This document shows positions 34,472 to 42,957 of a stretch of 64,000 bases of DNA, one piece after another. The notes under the pieces are model-generated. The model worked only from the letters and a program-made list of their open reading frames with translations. It was not told where the DNA came from and did not search any database. Position 1 is the stretch's first letter, and every line of letters begins with the position of its first letter. The translations under genes and the position numbers were made by a program. The DNA comes from Streptomyces sp. TRM70350. GTDB lineage: Bacteria; Actinomycetota; Actinomycetes; Streptomycetales; Streptomycetaceae. Where the stretch lies: positions 124,001 through 188,000 of the forward strand of contig NZ_JAHUXH010000010.1 of the NCBI RefSeq assembly GCF_019219825.1. Direction: 5' to 3'.

Positions 34472-37353
34472 GACGTCTCTCCTGGTTGATCGGCGGCGGG
34501 GTCGAGCAGTTCCGCGAGATGGAGGGCGCGGACGCCCCGGTCACCGGCAAGGTGGTCGATCTGCGTGGCACAGCTGAAGCCGTCGGCCAGGACGGCGGTC
34601 GGCGCGGGCTCGTCGAGGCCGTCGAGACGGGGCTTGAGGGCCAGGTCGGCGACGGCCATCGAGGTGTCGTAGTGCTGCGCCTCGAAACCGAAGTTCCCGG
34701 CGAGTCCGCAGCACCCCTCGGCCTCGTCGACCTTGGGTACGCCGAGCCGACGCAGCAGATCGGCGGGGCGGTGGCCCTTGAACGTGGCGTACTCGTGGCA
34801 GTGCGTCTGGAGCACGACGCTCTCGGGCAGCGGCGGCGGGGTCCAGCCCGGCTCGGCGAGATCGGTCAGAGCCCCGGTGAAGGTGTGGACGCGGGCCGCG
34901 ACACGCCGGGCGGCGTCCGTGCCGAGGAGTTCGGGCACGTCGCGTTTGAGGGCGGCGGCGCAGCTGGGTTCGGCCACGACGATCGGCCGCTCGTCGCCGT
35001 CGTCCAGGTGAGCGACCGTACGGGCCATGATCCTGCGGGCCACGGACAGCTGGCCGGTGCTGACCCATGTCAGCCCGCAGCACAGCCCGTCCCGCGGCGC
35101 GCAGGGGATCCCGGCGTCCGCGAGCACCCGGACGGCGGCTCCGGCGACCTGGGGGCGGAAGGCGCGGGTGAAGCTGTCGACGAAGAGCAGGGCCTGCGCC
35201 GACGCGTCGGTCCGGGCGTCGCGCAGTGCCCGGCGCAGGGCGCGCCGGGAGGCGAACGCCGGGATCCTGCGCTGCGTGGTCACGCCCCCGAGGCGGGCGA
35301 GCAGCCTGCCGAGCGGTCCGCGCAGCAGGGCGTTCAGCGGGCGAGCGATGTGTCCGACGAGTGCGGAGGTCAGCGGCAGCCAGCCCAGCGAGTAGTGGGA
35401 GCGGGGCCGGACCCTGCCCTTGTAGTGCTGGTGCAGGAATTCCGCCTTGTACGTGGCCATGTCGACGCCGACCGGGCAGTCGCTGGAGCACGCCTTGCAC
35501 GACAGGCACAGGTCGAGCGCGTCTCGGACCTCGGTCGAGCGCCAGCCGTCCTGGACGGTCTCGCCGCGCACCATCTCCTGGAGCAGGCGGGCCCGGCCGC
35601 GGGTGGAGTCGTTCTCCTCGCCGGTGGCCCGGTAGCTCGGGCACATCACGCCGCCCGCGTCGCTGCGGCAGCGGCCGACGCCGACGCAGCGGCGTACGGC
35701 GCCCGCGAAGCCGTCCTCGTCGTACGGGAAGTTGAACAGGGTGCTGACGGGCAGCACGTCGGAGGGCGTGTGCAGCGCCAGATCGGCGTCCAGGCGAGCC
35801 GGGTCCACGATGACGCCCGGGTTCAGGAGCCCCTGGGGGTCGAAGATCTGCTTGAAGGCGGCGAACGCGCGGATCATCCGGTGGCTGTACATGACCTCCA
35901 GCAGCTCACCGCGCGCCCGCCCGTCACCGTGCTCACCGGACAGCGTGCCGCCGTGCTCGACGACGAGCGTGGCGGCCTCCCCGAGGAACCGGCGGGCGGC
36001 GGCCCGCCCGGCGTCCGTGGCGAGGTCGAAGTCGACGCGCACATGGACGCAGCCCGCGCCGAAGTGGCCGTACAGCACACCGGTCAGCCCGTGGGCGGCC
36101 AGCAGTTTGCGGAAGTCCCGCAGGTAGGCGGCCAGGTTCTCGGGCGCGACCGCCGCGTCCTCCCAGCCGGGCCAGGACTCCCCGCCGTCGACCAGGCGGG
36201 CGGCGAGCCCGGCTCCGTCCTCGCGCACCCGCCACAGCGAGCGGCGCTCGGCCGCGCTCGAAACCACCCGTCCGCCGGTCATCCGGCCCCGGGACCTGAG
36301 CACGTCCAGTAGTTCGGCGGCCCTGCGGTTGAGGTCCGCCTCGTCGTCACCGTCGAGTTCGACGTAGAGCCAGGCACGCCCCTCGGGCAGGCCGGTGACG
36401 GAGTCCGGGCCGCGCCGGGCGCGCATGGTGGCGACGATCGCCTCGTCCATCCCTTCCACGGCGCTGGGTGACCAGCGCAGGATCTCCGGGATGTCCTCCG
36501 CGGCGTCCACGACGTCGTCGTAGCCGAGGGTCAGCAGTGTCGTGGCCGGCGCGGTGGCGATCAGGCGGACCGTCGCGGCCGTGACGACCGCGCAGGTGCC
36601 CTCGGTGCCGACCAGGGCGCGGGCCATGTCGAAGCCGTTCTCGGGCAGCAGGTGGTGCAGCTGGTAGCCGGAGACCTGGCGGGGGATGCGGCCCAGCTCG
36701 GTGCGGATCGGTGCCAGGTTGGCGTCGATCAGGCGCCGCAGGTCTGCTGCGAGCCGGGCGACGCGCCGCACGGCTTCCGCGTCGCCCGGCTCGGCGGCAC
36801 GCAGCCCGGAACGGTCGGCGACGGCCCGCACGCCGTCGGCCGTCACGATCTCCAGGGCCTCGATGTGGCCGCTGGTCCGCCCGTCCCGCACCGACCGGTT
36901 CCCGCACGCGTCGTTGCCGATCATGCCGCCGAGGGTGCAGCGGCTGTGCGAGGAGGGGTCGGGGCCGAAGGTGAGCCCGTGCAGGGCGGTCGCGCCGCGC
37001 AGCGCGTCGAGGACCACACCGGCCTCGACGCGTGCCGTGCGCGCCTGGACGTCGATGTCGAGGATCCGGTTCATGTACCGGGAGAAGTCCAGGACGACGC
37101 CCGGCCCGACCGCGTTGCCCGCCATGCTGGTGCCGCCGCCCCGCGCGGTGACCGGGACGCCTGTCTCCTCGCAGGCCCGCAGCACCGCGACCACGTCGTC
37201 GGTGGAGCGGGGGAAGGCCACGGCCTGCGGGGGCACGCGGTAGTTGGAGGCGTCGTAGGCGTACTGGCCGAGGGCTCCCGGGCCGGTTTCCACCCGGAGG
37301 CCGGGAGCGGTCCCGGCGAGCCGGGCGACCAGGGACGCGAGGGCGTCGGTCAT
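34468..37353 (-). CDS. FAD-linked oxidase / iron-sulfur D-2-hydroxyacid dehydrogenase (YdiJ-like)
   Basis: Protein of 961 aa. An FAD-binding-4 domain (about 40-220; VTARGGGTSMAGNAVGPG) precedes an FAD-oxidase C domain (about 250-520; GEHGDGRARGELLE). Two 4Fe-4S cysteine sets follow (CVGVGRC...MCPSY about 590 and CLSCKACSSDCPVG about 645), then a CCG heterodisulfide-reductase-type domain (about 760-960; HCHEYATFKGH, GCCGLAGNFG). This matches E. coli YdiJ-type enzymes acting on D-2-hydroxyglutarate or D-lactate and feeding the respiratory chain. Coupled by ATGA overlaps to the aminotransferase before and dehydrogenase after. Confidence 0.88.
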   Translation of the reverse strand: MTDALASLVARLAGTAPGLRVETGPGALGQYAYDASNYRVPPQAVAFPRSTDDVVAVLRACEETGVPVTARGGGTSMAGNAVGPGVVLDFSRYMNRILDIDVQARTARVEAGVVLDALRGATALHGLTFGPDPSSHSRCTLGGMIGNDACGNRSVRDGRTSGHIEALEIVTADGVRAVADRSGLRAAEPGDAEAVRRVARLAADLRRLIDANLAPIRTELGRIPRQVSGYQLHHLLPENGFDMARALVGTEGTCAVVTAATVRLIATAPATTLLTLGYDDVVDAAEDIPEILRWSPSAVEGMDEAIVATMRARRGPDSVTGLPEGRAWLYVELDGDDEADLNRRAAELLDVLRSRGRMTGGRVVSSAAERRSLWRVREDGAGLAARLVDGGESWPGWEDAAVAPENLAAYLRDFRKLLAAHGLTGVLYGHFGAGCVHVRVDFDLATDAGRAAARRFLGEAATLVVEHGGTLSGEHGDGRARGELLEVMYSHRMIRAFAAFKQIFDPQGLLNPGVIVDPARLDADLALHTPSDVLPVSTLFNFPYDEDGFAGAVRRCVGVGRCRSDAGGVMCPSYRATGEENDSTRGRARLLQEMVRGETVQDGWRSTEVRDALDLCLSCKACSSDCPVGVDMATYKAEFLHQHYKGRVRPRSHYSLGWLPLTSALVGHIARPLNALLRGPLGRLLARLGGVTTQRRIPAFASRRALRRALRDARTDASAQALLFVDSFTRAFRPQVAGAAVRVLADAGIPCAPRDGLCCGLTWVSTGQLSVARRIMARTVAHLDDGDERPIVVAEPSCAAALKRDVPELLGTDAARRVAARVHTFTGALTDLAEPGWTPPPLPESVVLQTHCHEYATFKGHRPADLLRRLGVPKVDEAEGCCGLAGNFGFEAQHYDTSMAVADLALKPRLDGLDEPAPTAVLADGFSCATQIDHLAGDRGVRALHLAELLDPAADQPGETS

Positions 37354-38618
37354 CGGTCCTGCGCTCCCGACGTACCGACTTCGACCGCGGTCGCCCACGC
37401 CTGGAGGCCCTCGTCCACCGCCGTCTCGCCGATCACGAGCGCCGGAATCATGCGCACGACCTGGTTCCAGGCCCCGCACAGCAGCAGGAGCAGGCCCTCG
37501 TCGACGGCGGCCCGCTGCACCCGCGCGGCGGTCTCGGGGTCGGGGCCGCCGTCCTCGGTGACGAACTCGGTGGCCAGCATCAGCCCGAGCCCGCGCACGT
37601 CACCGATGCCGGGGGTCCGGTCGGCCACCGCCTCCAGGCCCTGGCGCAGCCGCTTGCCCATGGCCTCGGCGTTCTCGACGAGCTTCTCGTCGCGTACGAC
37701 GTCGAGAGTGGCGCAGGCCGCGGCGCAGGCGACGGCGTTGGCGCCGTACGTACCGCCCTGGGAGCCCGGCCACGCCTTGGTCATCAGCTCCTCGGAGGCG
37801 GCGATGCCGGACAGCGGGAAACCGCTGGCGAGGCCCTTCGCGGTGATCAGGATGTCGGGCGTGACACCGAAGTGCTCGTGTCCCCAGAACCGGCCGGTGC
37901 GGCCGACGCCGGTCTGCACCTCGTCCAGGATCAGCAGGAAACCGTGCCGGTCCGCCCGCTCCCGCAGGCCCTCCAGGAAGGCCCGGGTGGCGGGGACGTA
38001 TCCGCCCTCGCCGAGCACCGGCTCGACGATGATCGCGGCCGTGTCGGCGGGCGAGGAGACCGTCTGGAGCGTGTGGTCGAGCTCCTTCAGGGCGAAGCGG
38101 GTGGCGGTCTCCTCGTCCCAGCCGTACCGGTACGTGCTCGGGAACGGCGTGACGACCACACCGCTCATCAGCGGGGAGAAACCGGAGCGGAAGCGGGTGC
38201 CGGAGGTGGTCATGGAGGCGGCGGCAACGGTCCGGCCGTGGAAACCGCCATGGCAGACGACGATGTTCGGCCGACCGGTGGCCTGGCGGGCAAGCCGCAG
38301 CGCGGCCTCGACCGCCTCGCTGCCGGAGTTGGTGAAGAACAGGCTGTCCAGGCCCGTCGGCAGCACCTCGCCGAGCTTGTCGACCAGGCGGCGCAGCGGC
38401 TGGTGCATGACGGTGGTGTACTGGCCGTGGACGAGCGTGGCCACCTGCTCCTGGGCGGCCGCCACGACCTTGGGGTGGCAGTGTCTGGTGCTGGTGACGC
38501 CGATGCCGGCGGTGAAGTCGAGGTAGCGGCGGCCGTCCTCGCCGTAGAGGTGGACGCCCTCGCCCCGGGCCGCCACCACGGGCGTGGCCTGGCGAAGGTG
38601 CGGCGACAGTGCGGTCAT
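37350..38618 (-). CDS. gabT: Class III aminotransferase, 4-aminobutyrate type
   Basis: Protein of 422 aa from ATG 38618 with GGGAG 7 bp upstream. PLP fold type I, class III: FFTNSGSEAVEAALRLAR (about 80-97), CHGGFHGRT (about 117), ILDEVQTGVGRTG (about 216) with the PLP-binding Asp, and the Schiff-base Lys in ILITAKGLASGFPL (about 250). Probably transfers the amino group of GABA or another omega-amino acid to 2-oxoglutarate. First gene of the three-gene operon, divergent from a PucR regulator. Substrate within the omega-aminotransferase family is uncertain. Confidence 0.88.
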   Translation of the reverse strand: MTALSPHLRQATPVVAARGEGVHLYGEDGRRYLDFTAGIGVTSTRHCHPKVVAAAQEQVATLVHGQYTTVMHQPLRRLVDKLGEVLPTGLDSLFFTNSGSEAVEAALRLARQATGRPNIVVCHGGFHGRTVAAASMTTSGTRFRSGFSPLMSGVVVTPFPSTYRYGWDEETATRFALKELDHTLQTVSSPADTAAIIVEPVLGEGGYVPATRAFLEGLRERADRHGFLLILDEVQTGVGRTGRFWGHEHFGVTPDILITAKGLASGFPLSGIAASEELMTKAWPGSQGGTYGANAVACAAACATLDVVRDEKLVENAEAMGKRLRQGLEAVADRTPGIGDVRGLGLMLATEFVTEDGGPDPETAARVQRAAVDEGLLLLLCGAWNQVVRMIPALVIGETAVDEGLQAWATAVEVGTSGAQDR

Positions 38619-38880
38619 GGTCAACTCCCGGCCTCGGTCATCGGTCTGCTGCGGTCTTCCGAGCATCTCGACGACGCGGGACGGCGCCAATGCGTGATCT
38701 GTCCGGCCGGGCCGCGGTATCCGGACGTTGTGTCAACCGCATCAGGTCCCCGGCCCCCGCCCGTCCTGGCCGCAACGGCCGTCCCCGTGCTCTTGCGCAG
38801 GTCAGCGAGGCTTGTCAGAGTGACGGTGCGCTCCCCCGAGTTCTCGGCCTCGATCGAGAAGGGGACCCCATGGAGGCACC
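38619..38880. promoter_or_regulatory. Divergent promoter region gabT-like / pucR-like
   Basis: This 262-bp gap separates divergent starts. No strong palindrome is visible to me. A TTGTGTCAA-type element at about 38729 is the most AT-rich site and may belong to a promoter. Confidence 0.4.
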
Positions 38881-40566
38881 GTGAACGACAAGCACCACAC
38901 GGCTGCGGAGCCTGGCACCGACGGCCCTGACGCCTCCGGGCCGGGCCGGGACGCGGACAGCGTCGGCCGACCGCTCACCGTCGCCGACGTCCTGGCCCTC
39001 CCCGTCATGACCGCCGGACATCCCCAGGTCGTCACCGGCGTCACCCACCTCGACCGGCCGGTCCGCTGGGTCCACATCACCGAGCTGACCGACCCCGCCT
39101 CCTTCCTCAAGGGCGGCGAACTCGTCCTGACCACCGGCATGCCCCTGCCCGAGGAACCGGCCGGTGTACGCCGGTACGTCGACGAACTCGCCGACATCGG
39201 CGCGGCGGCCCTCGTCATCGAACTGGTCCGCCGCTACCACCGTCCGCCCGACGCCCTGGTCCGCGCCTGCCAGGCCCGGGGCCTCCCCCTCGTCACCCTG
39301 GCCAGGGATGTCAACTTCCTGGAGGTCACCCAGGTCGTCCACGCCCTCATCCTGGGCAACCAGGCGGAGGTGATGCGCCGGACCCAGCGCATCCACGAGG
39401 CGTTCACCGCGCTGACGCTGCGCGGCGCCGAACCGGAGGACGTCGTATGCGCCGCCGCGGAGATGAGCGGCCACACGGTCGTACTGGAGAATCTGGTCCA
39501 CCAGGCCCTGATCTGCGAGCCCTCCGGTGACACGGTCGAGGAGGCGCTCACCGGATGGGAACAGCGCTCCCGAGCGACCCCGCCCGTCGACCACGCCACC
39601 GTCTCCGGCCCCGAGGGCTGGCTCGTGGCACCCGTGGAGTACCAGGGCGAGCGCTGGGGCAGGGTGGCGATGCTCCCCGCCCCGCCCGGCCCGACCGCTC
39701 CCTCGGCCTTCGGCCCCGAGGACGTCACCGTCCTGGAGAGAACCGCGATGGCCCTCACCATCGCCCGCCTCATCCACCCCGCGCCCTGGGAACGCACCGC
39801 ACACCGCAACGTCCTGCGCGACCTCGTCGAACAGCGCCATCGCTCACCCGCGGACGCCGACGCCCGGGTCTCCGCGCTGGGCCTCCCCACGAAGGACGCC
39901 CGCTTCATCGCCGTACTGGCGGACGTTCCGCATGAGGACGAGACGACGAAGACGGAAGCCGTCCTCGCCGAGGAACTGAAGACAAAGGGATCACAGGCCC
40001 TCGTCGGTCGGCTCGGCCCCACCCGCCTCGGCATCCTGCTGTCCCTGCGCCGCGCCCAGCCGTGGCGGCCCGTGGTCGAGCATCTGAGCCGCGCCGCACT
40101 CGACCTGGTGCCCGGAACGACGGTGAGCGTCGGCGGCGAGGTCACAGATCTCCACGGGGTCGCCCGCTCCTACCGCGAGGCGGTCCGCGTCGCCGAAGCC
40201 ACCGAGCCCGGCCGGCCGCTGCCGCCGGGACGCTCCTACCATGAACGATCCGACATCGGTCTGCGCCGCCTGCTGTTCGCGCTCCGCGACGACACCCGGA
40301 TCCAGGACTACGCCGAACGGCAACTCGGCCGACTCGTCGACCACGACGCCCGCCGCGGCACGGACTTGCTGACCACCTTGCGCCACTACCTGGACGCGGC
40401 AGGCAACAAGACGGTGGCCGCCCGCTCCGGCGGCCTGTCCCGCGAAACCGTCTACCAGCGGCTGCGCACCATCGAGCGGATACTCGACTGCGACCTCGAA
40501 TCCGGCGAACAGCGCACGGAATTCCATGTGGCCCTTACAGCGCTCGATGCCCTACGACTCCGCTGA
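38881..40566 (+). CDS. PucR family transcriptional regulator
   Basis: Protein of 561 aa. N-terminal PurC-like domain (about 33-155; TVADVLALPVMTAGHPQVV, GELVLTTGMPLP), central GGDEF-like helical domain, and C-terminal PucR helix-turn-helix (about 490-550; LLTTLRHYLDAAGNKTVAAR, then LSRETVYQRLRTIE). GTG 38881 has GGAGG 4-5 bp upstream. PucR-family proteins usually activate nitrogen-compound catabolic operons; here the divergent aminotransferase/FAD-FeS/dehydrogenase operon is the obvious target, with a substrate such as GABA as the signal (inference). Confidence 0.9.
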   Translation: MNDKHHTAAEPGTDGPDASGPGRDADSVGRPLTVADVLALPVMTAGHPQVVTGVTHLDRPVRWVHITELTDPASFLKGGELVLTTGMPLPEEPAGVRRYVDELADIGAAALVIELVRRYHRPPDALVRACQARGLPLVTLARDVNFLEVTQVVHALILGNQAEVMRRTQRIHEAFTALTLRGAEPEDVVCAAAEMSGHTVVLENLVHQALICEPSGDTVEEALTGWEQRSRATPPVDHATVSGPEGWLVAPVEYQGERWGRVAMLPAPPGPTAPSAFGPEDVTVLERTAMALTIARLIHPAPWERTAHRNVLRDLVEQRHRSPADADARVSALGLPTKDARFIAVLADVPHEDETTKTEAVLAEELKTKGSQALVGRLGPTRLGILLSLRRAQPWRPVVEHLSRAALDLVPGTTVSVGGEVTDLHGVARSYREAVRVAEATEPGRPLPPGRSYHERSDIGLRRLLFALRDDTRIQDYAERQLGRLVDHDARRGTDLLTTLRHYLDAAGNKTVAARSGGLSRETVYQRLRTIERILDCDLESGEQRTEFHVALTALDALRLR

Positions 40567-40679
40567 ACTGCGCACCACCGCAGGTCAGGAGCCCTTCACG
40601 GCCAGTTCAAGGAAGGCGACGCAGTCCACATGATGCGTCACGGGCACTGTTCGGCAGACCAGGGTCAGTACGCCGACAG

Positions 40680-40950
40680 CGCGCTCCAGGCGTGTCCTGA
40701 CGGTCGGCACCGATGTCGGCCAGGTCGTCGCGGAGGCCCCCGACGTAGCGGGTCAGGGGCAGAACCGTCTTGCCGTCGCCGCGACTCTGCGGCGCGGACG
40801 GGGGCGCTCCGGCCGTCGCGGCGGACGCGGTGCCTGCCGGCTCGTCCAGGGAGAGGCCGTACGCCCTCACGAGCTGCAGCAGCACCTACAAGGTCGGCGT
40901 GCGTGCCACGTTGCCAGAACGGCAAGGTCTGTCACATCGGTTGGCCGCCG
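40680..40950 (-). pseudogene. XRE-family regulator remnant
   Basis: On the minus strand GNVARTPTL, an in-frame TAG, then VLLQLVRAYGLSLDEPAG followed by KTVLPLTRYVGGLR matches the last HTH helix and the linker of cupin-type XRE regulators (ARTPTLxVLLQLVRAYGLSLDELVG pattern, given here in parts). The stop codon sits in the helix-turn-helix, the first part of the HTH is lost upstream, and the cupin domain is missing after about 40740. The 417-bp gap between pucR and the hydrolase holds nothing else I can assign. Confidence 0.6.
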
Positions 40951-41002
40951 CAGCGCATCATCGGTGTGCACCTGCGGCCCCCCGGAATCCGAGGAGAGAA
41001 CC

Positions 41003-41995
41003 ATGCCCCAGCCCACGCCATCCGCCGGCCTGCGCCACCGCACCGTCGAGGCGCCCGCCGGACGGCTGCACCTGGTCGAGCAGGGCACGGGGCCGCTGGT
41101 CCTGCTCGTGCACGGCTTCCCCGAGTCCTGGTACTCCTGGCGCCACCAGCTCCCGGCCCTCGCGGCGGCGGGGTACCGGGCGGTCGCACTGGACGTGCGT
41201 GGCTACGGCCGCTCCTCCAAGCCCGCCGCGACGCACGAGTACCGCATGCTCGACCTGGTGGCGGACAACGTCGCCTTGGTGCGCGCCCTCGGCGAGGACC
41301 GGGCGGTGATCATCGGGCACGACTGGGGATCCAACATCGCGGCGACCTCAGCCCTGCTCCACCCCGACATCTTCCGCGCGGTCGGACTGCTGAGCGTTCC
41401 CTACGCCCCGCCCGGCGGCCCCCGCCCCACCGACGTCTTCACCCGGATCGGAGGCCCCGAGCAGGAGTTCTACGTGTCCTACTTCCAGGAGCCCGGCCGC
41501 GCCGAGGCCGAGATGGAGCCCGACGTCCGGGGCTGGCTCGCGGGCTTCTTCGCCGCCCTGTCCGCCGACACCATGCCGGGCCAGAGCGAGCCCGACCCGC
41601 ACTTCGTGAACCGGGGCGCGGGGCGACTGCGCGACCGTTTCCCGAGCGGCCCGCTCCCCGCCTGGCTGACCGAGGACGACCTCGACGTGTACGCCGGAGA
41701 GTTCGAGCGCACCGGCATGACCGGGGCACTCAACCGCTACCGCAGCATGGATCGCGACTGGGAGGACCTGGCCCCGCACAGCGGCGCCCCGCTCAGGCAG
41801 CCGTCCTTGTTCATCGGCGGTGGCCTGGACGCCTCCACGACCTGGATGGCCGACGCGATCGACGCCTACCCGGCCACGCTCCCCGGCCTGGTCTCCTCGC
41901 ACATCCTGGACGGCTGCGGCCACTGGATCCAGCAGGAACGCCCGGAGGAGGTCAACCGTCTCCTGACCGCCTGGCTCGCCTCCCTCACGGACTGA
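41003..41995 (+). CDS. Alpha/beta hydrolase, epoxide-hydrolase-like
   Basis: Protein of 330 aa from ATG 41003 with GAGGAGAG upstream. Oxyanion-hole LVHGFPESWYSWRHQ (about 32-46), nucleophile elbow GHDWGS (Asp about 109), lid region about 140-235 with WYS/VYAGEFERTGMTGALNRYR Tyr residues, catalytic His in GCGHWIQQE (about 305). HGFPES plus an Asp nucleophile points to soluble epoxide hydrolases or haloalkane-type relatives rather than Ser esterases. Isolated gene; physiological substrate unknown. Confidence 0.88.
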   Translation: MPQPTPSAGLRHRTVEAPAGRLHLVEQGTGPLVLLVHGFPESWYSWRHQLPALAAAGYRAVALDVRGYGRSSKPAATHEYRMLDLVADNVALVRALGEDRAVIIGHDWGSNIAATSALLHPDIFRAVGLLSVPYAPPGGPRPTDVFTRIGGPEQEFYVSYFQEPGRAEAEMEPDVRGWLAGFFAALSADTMPGQSEPDPHFVNRGAGRLRDRFPSGPLPAWLTEDDLDVYAGEFERTGMTGALNRYRSMDRDWEDLAPHSGAPLRQPSLFIGGGLDASTTWMADAIDAYPATLPGLVSSHILDGCGHWIQQERPEEVNRLLTAWLASLTD

Positions 41996-42306
41996 CCACA
42001 TGGGCGGATGCGTCTGTGCCGCACCAAGCCGATGTCCGTACTCATGCACCCCTTCACCGAGCTCGGCCGCCGTCACCTCTCGGACTTCCAGGTGCCCACC
42101 GTGGAGGATCTCCTGCGATGACCTCGCGTGTGGGAACGGGAATCGTCCTGCTCCTGCTCTCGGAGCCAGCCGCGCATGTGACAAGCCCACCCGGCGGGCT
42201 GCCAGGGGCGCATCGTGATCCGGGCGATATGCAGCCGAGCTGGTGCCACGGCACCGCCGGTGCGACGGTAGCCGGACTGCGCTCTCCACCGATATCGAGG
42301 CCCCTC
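41996..42306. other. Gap with possible gene scrap
   Basis: Position 42046 onward reads VLMHPFTELGRRHLSDFQVP and TVEDLLR then stop (42119-42121) in frame, looking like the C-terminal tail of a lost gene. The remainder of this 311-bp gap shows no convincing gene or terminator. Confidence 0.35.
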
Positions 42307-42630
42307 ATGTCCGGTCTGCCGTTCTTCACCCCCTGGCTGGTGCTGGTCTCCGCGCTCTGGGCGATGCTGCCGTTCCTTTGCCCCCGGCAGCGGCGGACGG
42401 GCATCGTCATCGCTGTCTCCCACCTCATCGGGACGCTGGCGATCACACAGCCCTGGAGCGAGAACTGGTACTGGGATGTCGGGTGGTGGCTGATTCTCGT
42501 GTTCGGGCAGGGCACCCTTATTGCGCTGGGACGGTTGGCCTTCGAACTCAGCCCGCTCGGCGCCCGTCGCCACCGCTCGGCGCCCCGGACCCCGGACAGC
42601 GATGCGGTGATGGCCCAGCCTGAGCCGTGA
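42307..42630 (+). CDS. Small membrane protein, unknown function
   Basis: Protein of 107 aa. About three hydrophobic helices (residues 5-22, 31-48, 56-80), with a WSENWYWDVGWW motif between the second and third, and a polar C-terminus rich in Arg and Pro. No family recognised. The gene has good third-position GC bias, but the ribosome-binding sequence before ATG 42307 is weak. Located inside the decayed stretch, so its activity is uncertain. Confidence 0.6.
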   Translation: MSGLPFFTPWLVLVSALWAMLPFLCPRQRRTGIVIAVSHLIGTLAITQPWSENWYWDVGWWLILVFGQGTLIALGRLAFELSPLGARRHRSAPRTPDSDAVMAQPEP

Positions 42631-42724
42631 CCGGGGCCACGTGCTCCATCGGTCCCCGGTCCGAGGACATGCAGCGATGTTGGCCGGCACCTGATGCCCC
42701 GGCAGTGGTGGCCGAGAATCGGGC

Positions 42725-42874
42725 ATGCCGGAGCGGTCTGCTGCTGCGTGTGCGGCCGGGCGGCTGCCCGTGGCTTTCGTGCCGGGCAAGCGGCTGCCCG
42801 GCTGGATCGACATCGACATCGACGCCACCGTGTCGGCGTCGGCGCCCGAACGCCGCCTGGATGTGTGCCCCTGA
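42725..42874 (+). mobile_element. IS1380-like transposase fragment
   Basis: An open frame of 49 codons includes AGRLPVAFVPGKRLPGWIDI then DIDATVSASAPERRL before a stop. This resembles the catalytic D-I-D-A-T segment of IS1380-family transposases (usual form: ...GWxxxDIDATLxxAHSEKE). Only about 50 of about 460 residues remain and no terminal repeats were seen; an old insertion scrap at the edge of the stress-gene block. The rest of 42631-42957 holds no gene. Confidence 0.6.
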
Positions 42875-42957
42875 AGAGCTGCTGAAGTGCTACGGGCGAC
42901 GTCGGGCATGTGGTCATGACGGCCGTCCAGCGGTCGCACGTGACGGGTGAAGCTTCG

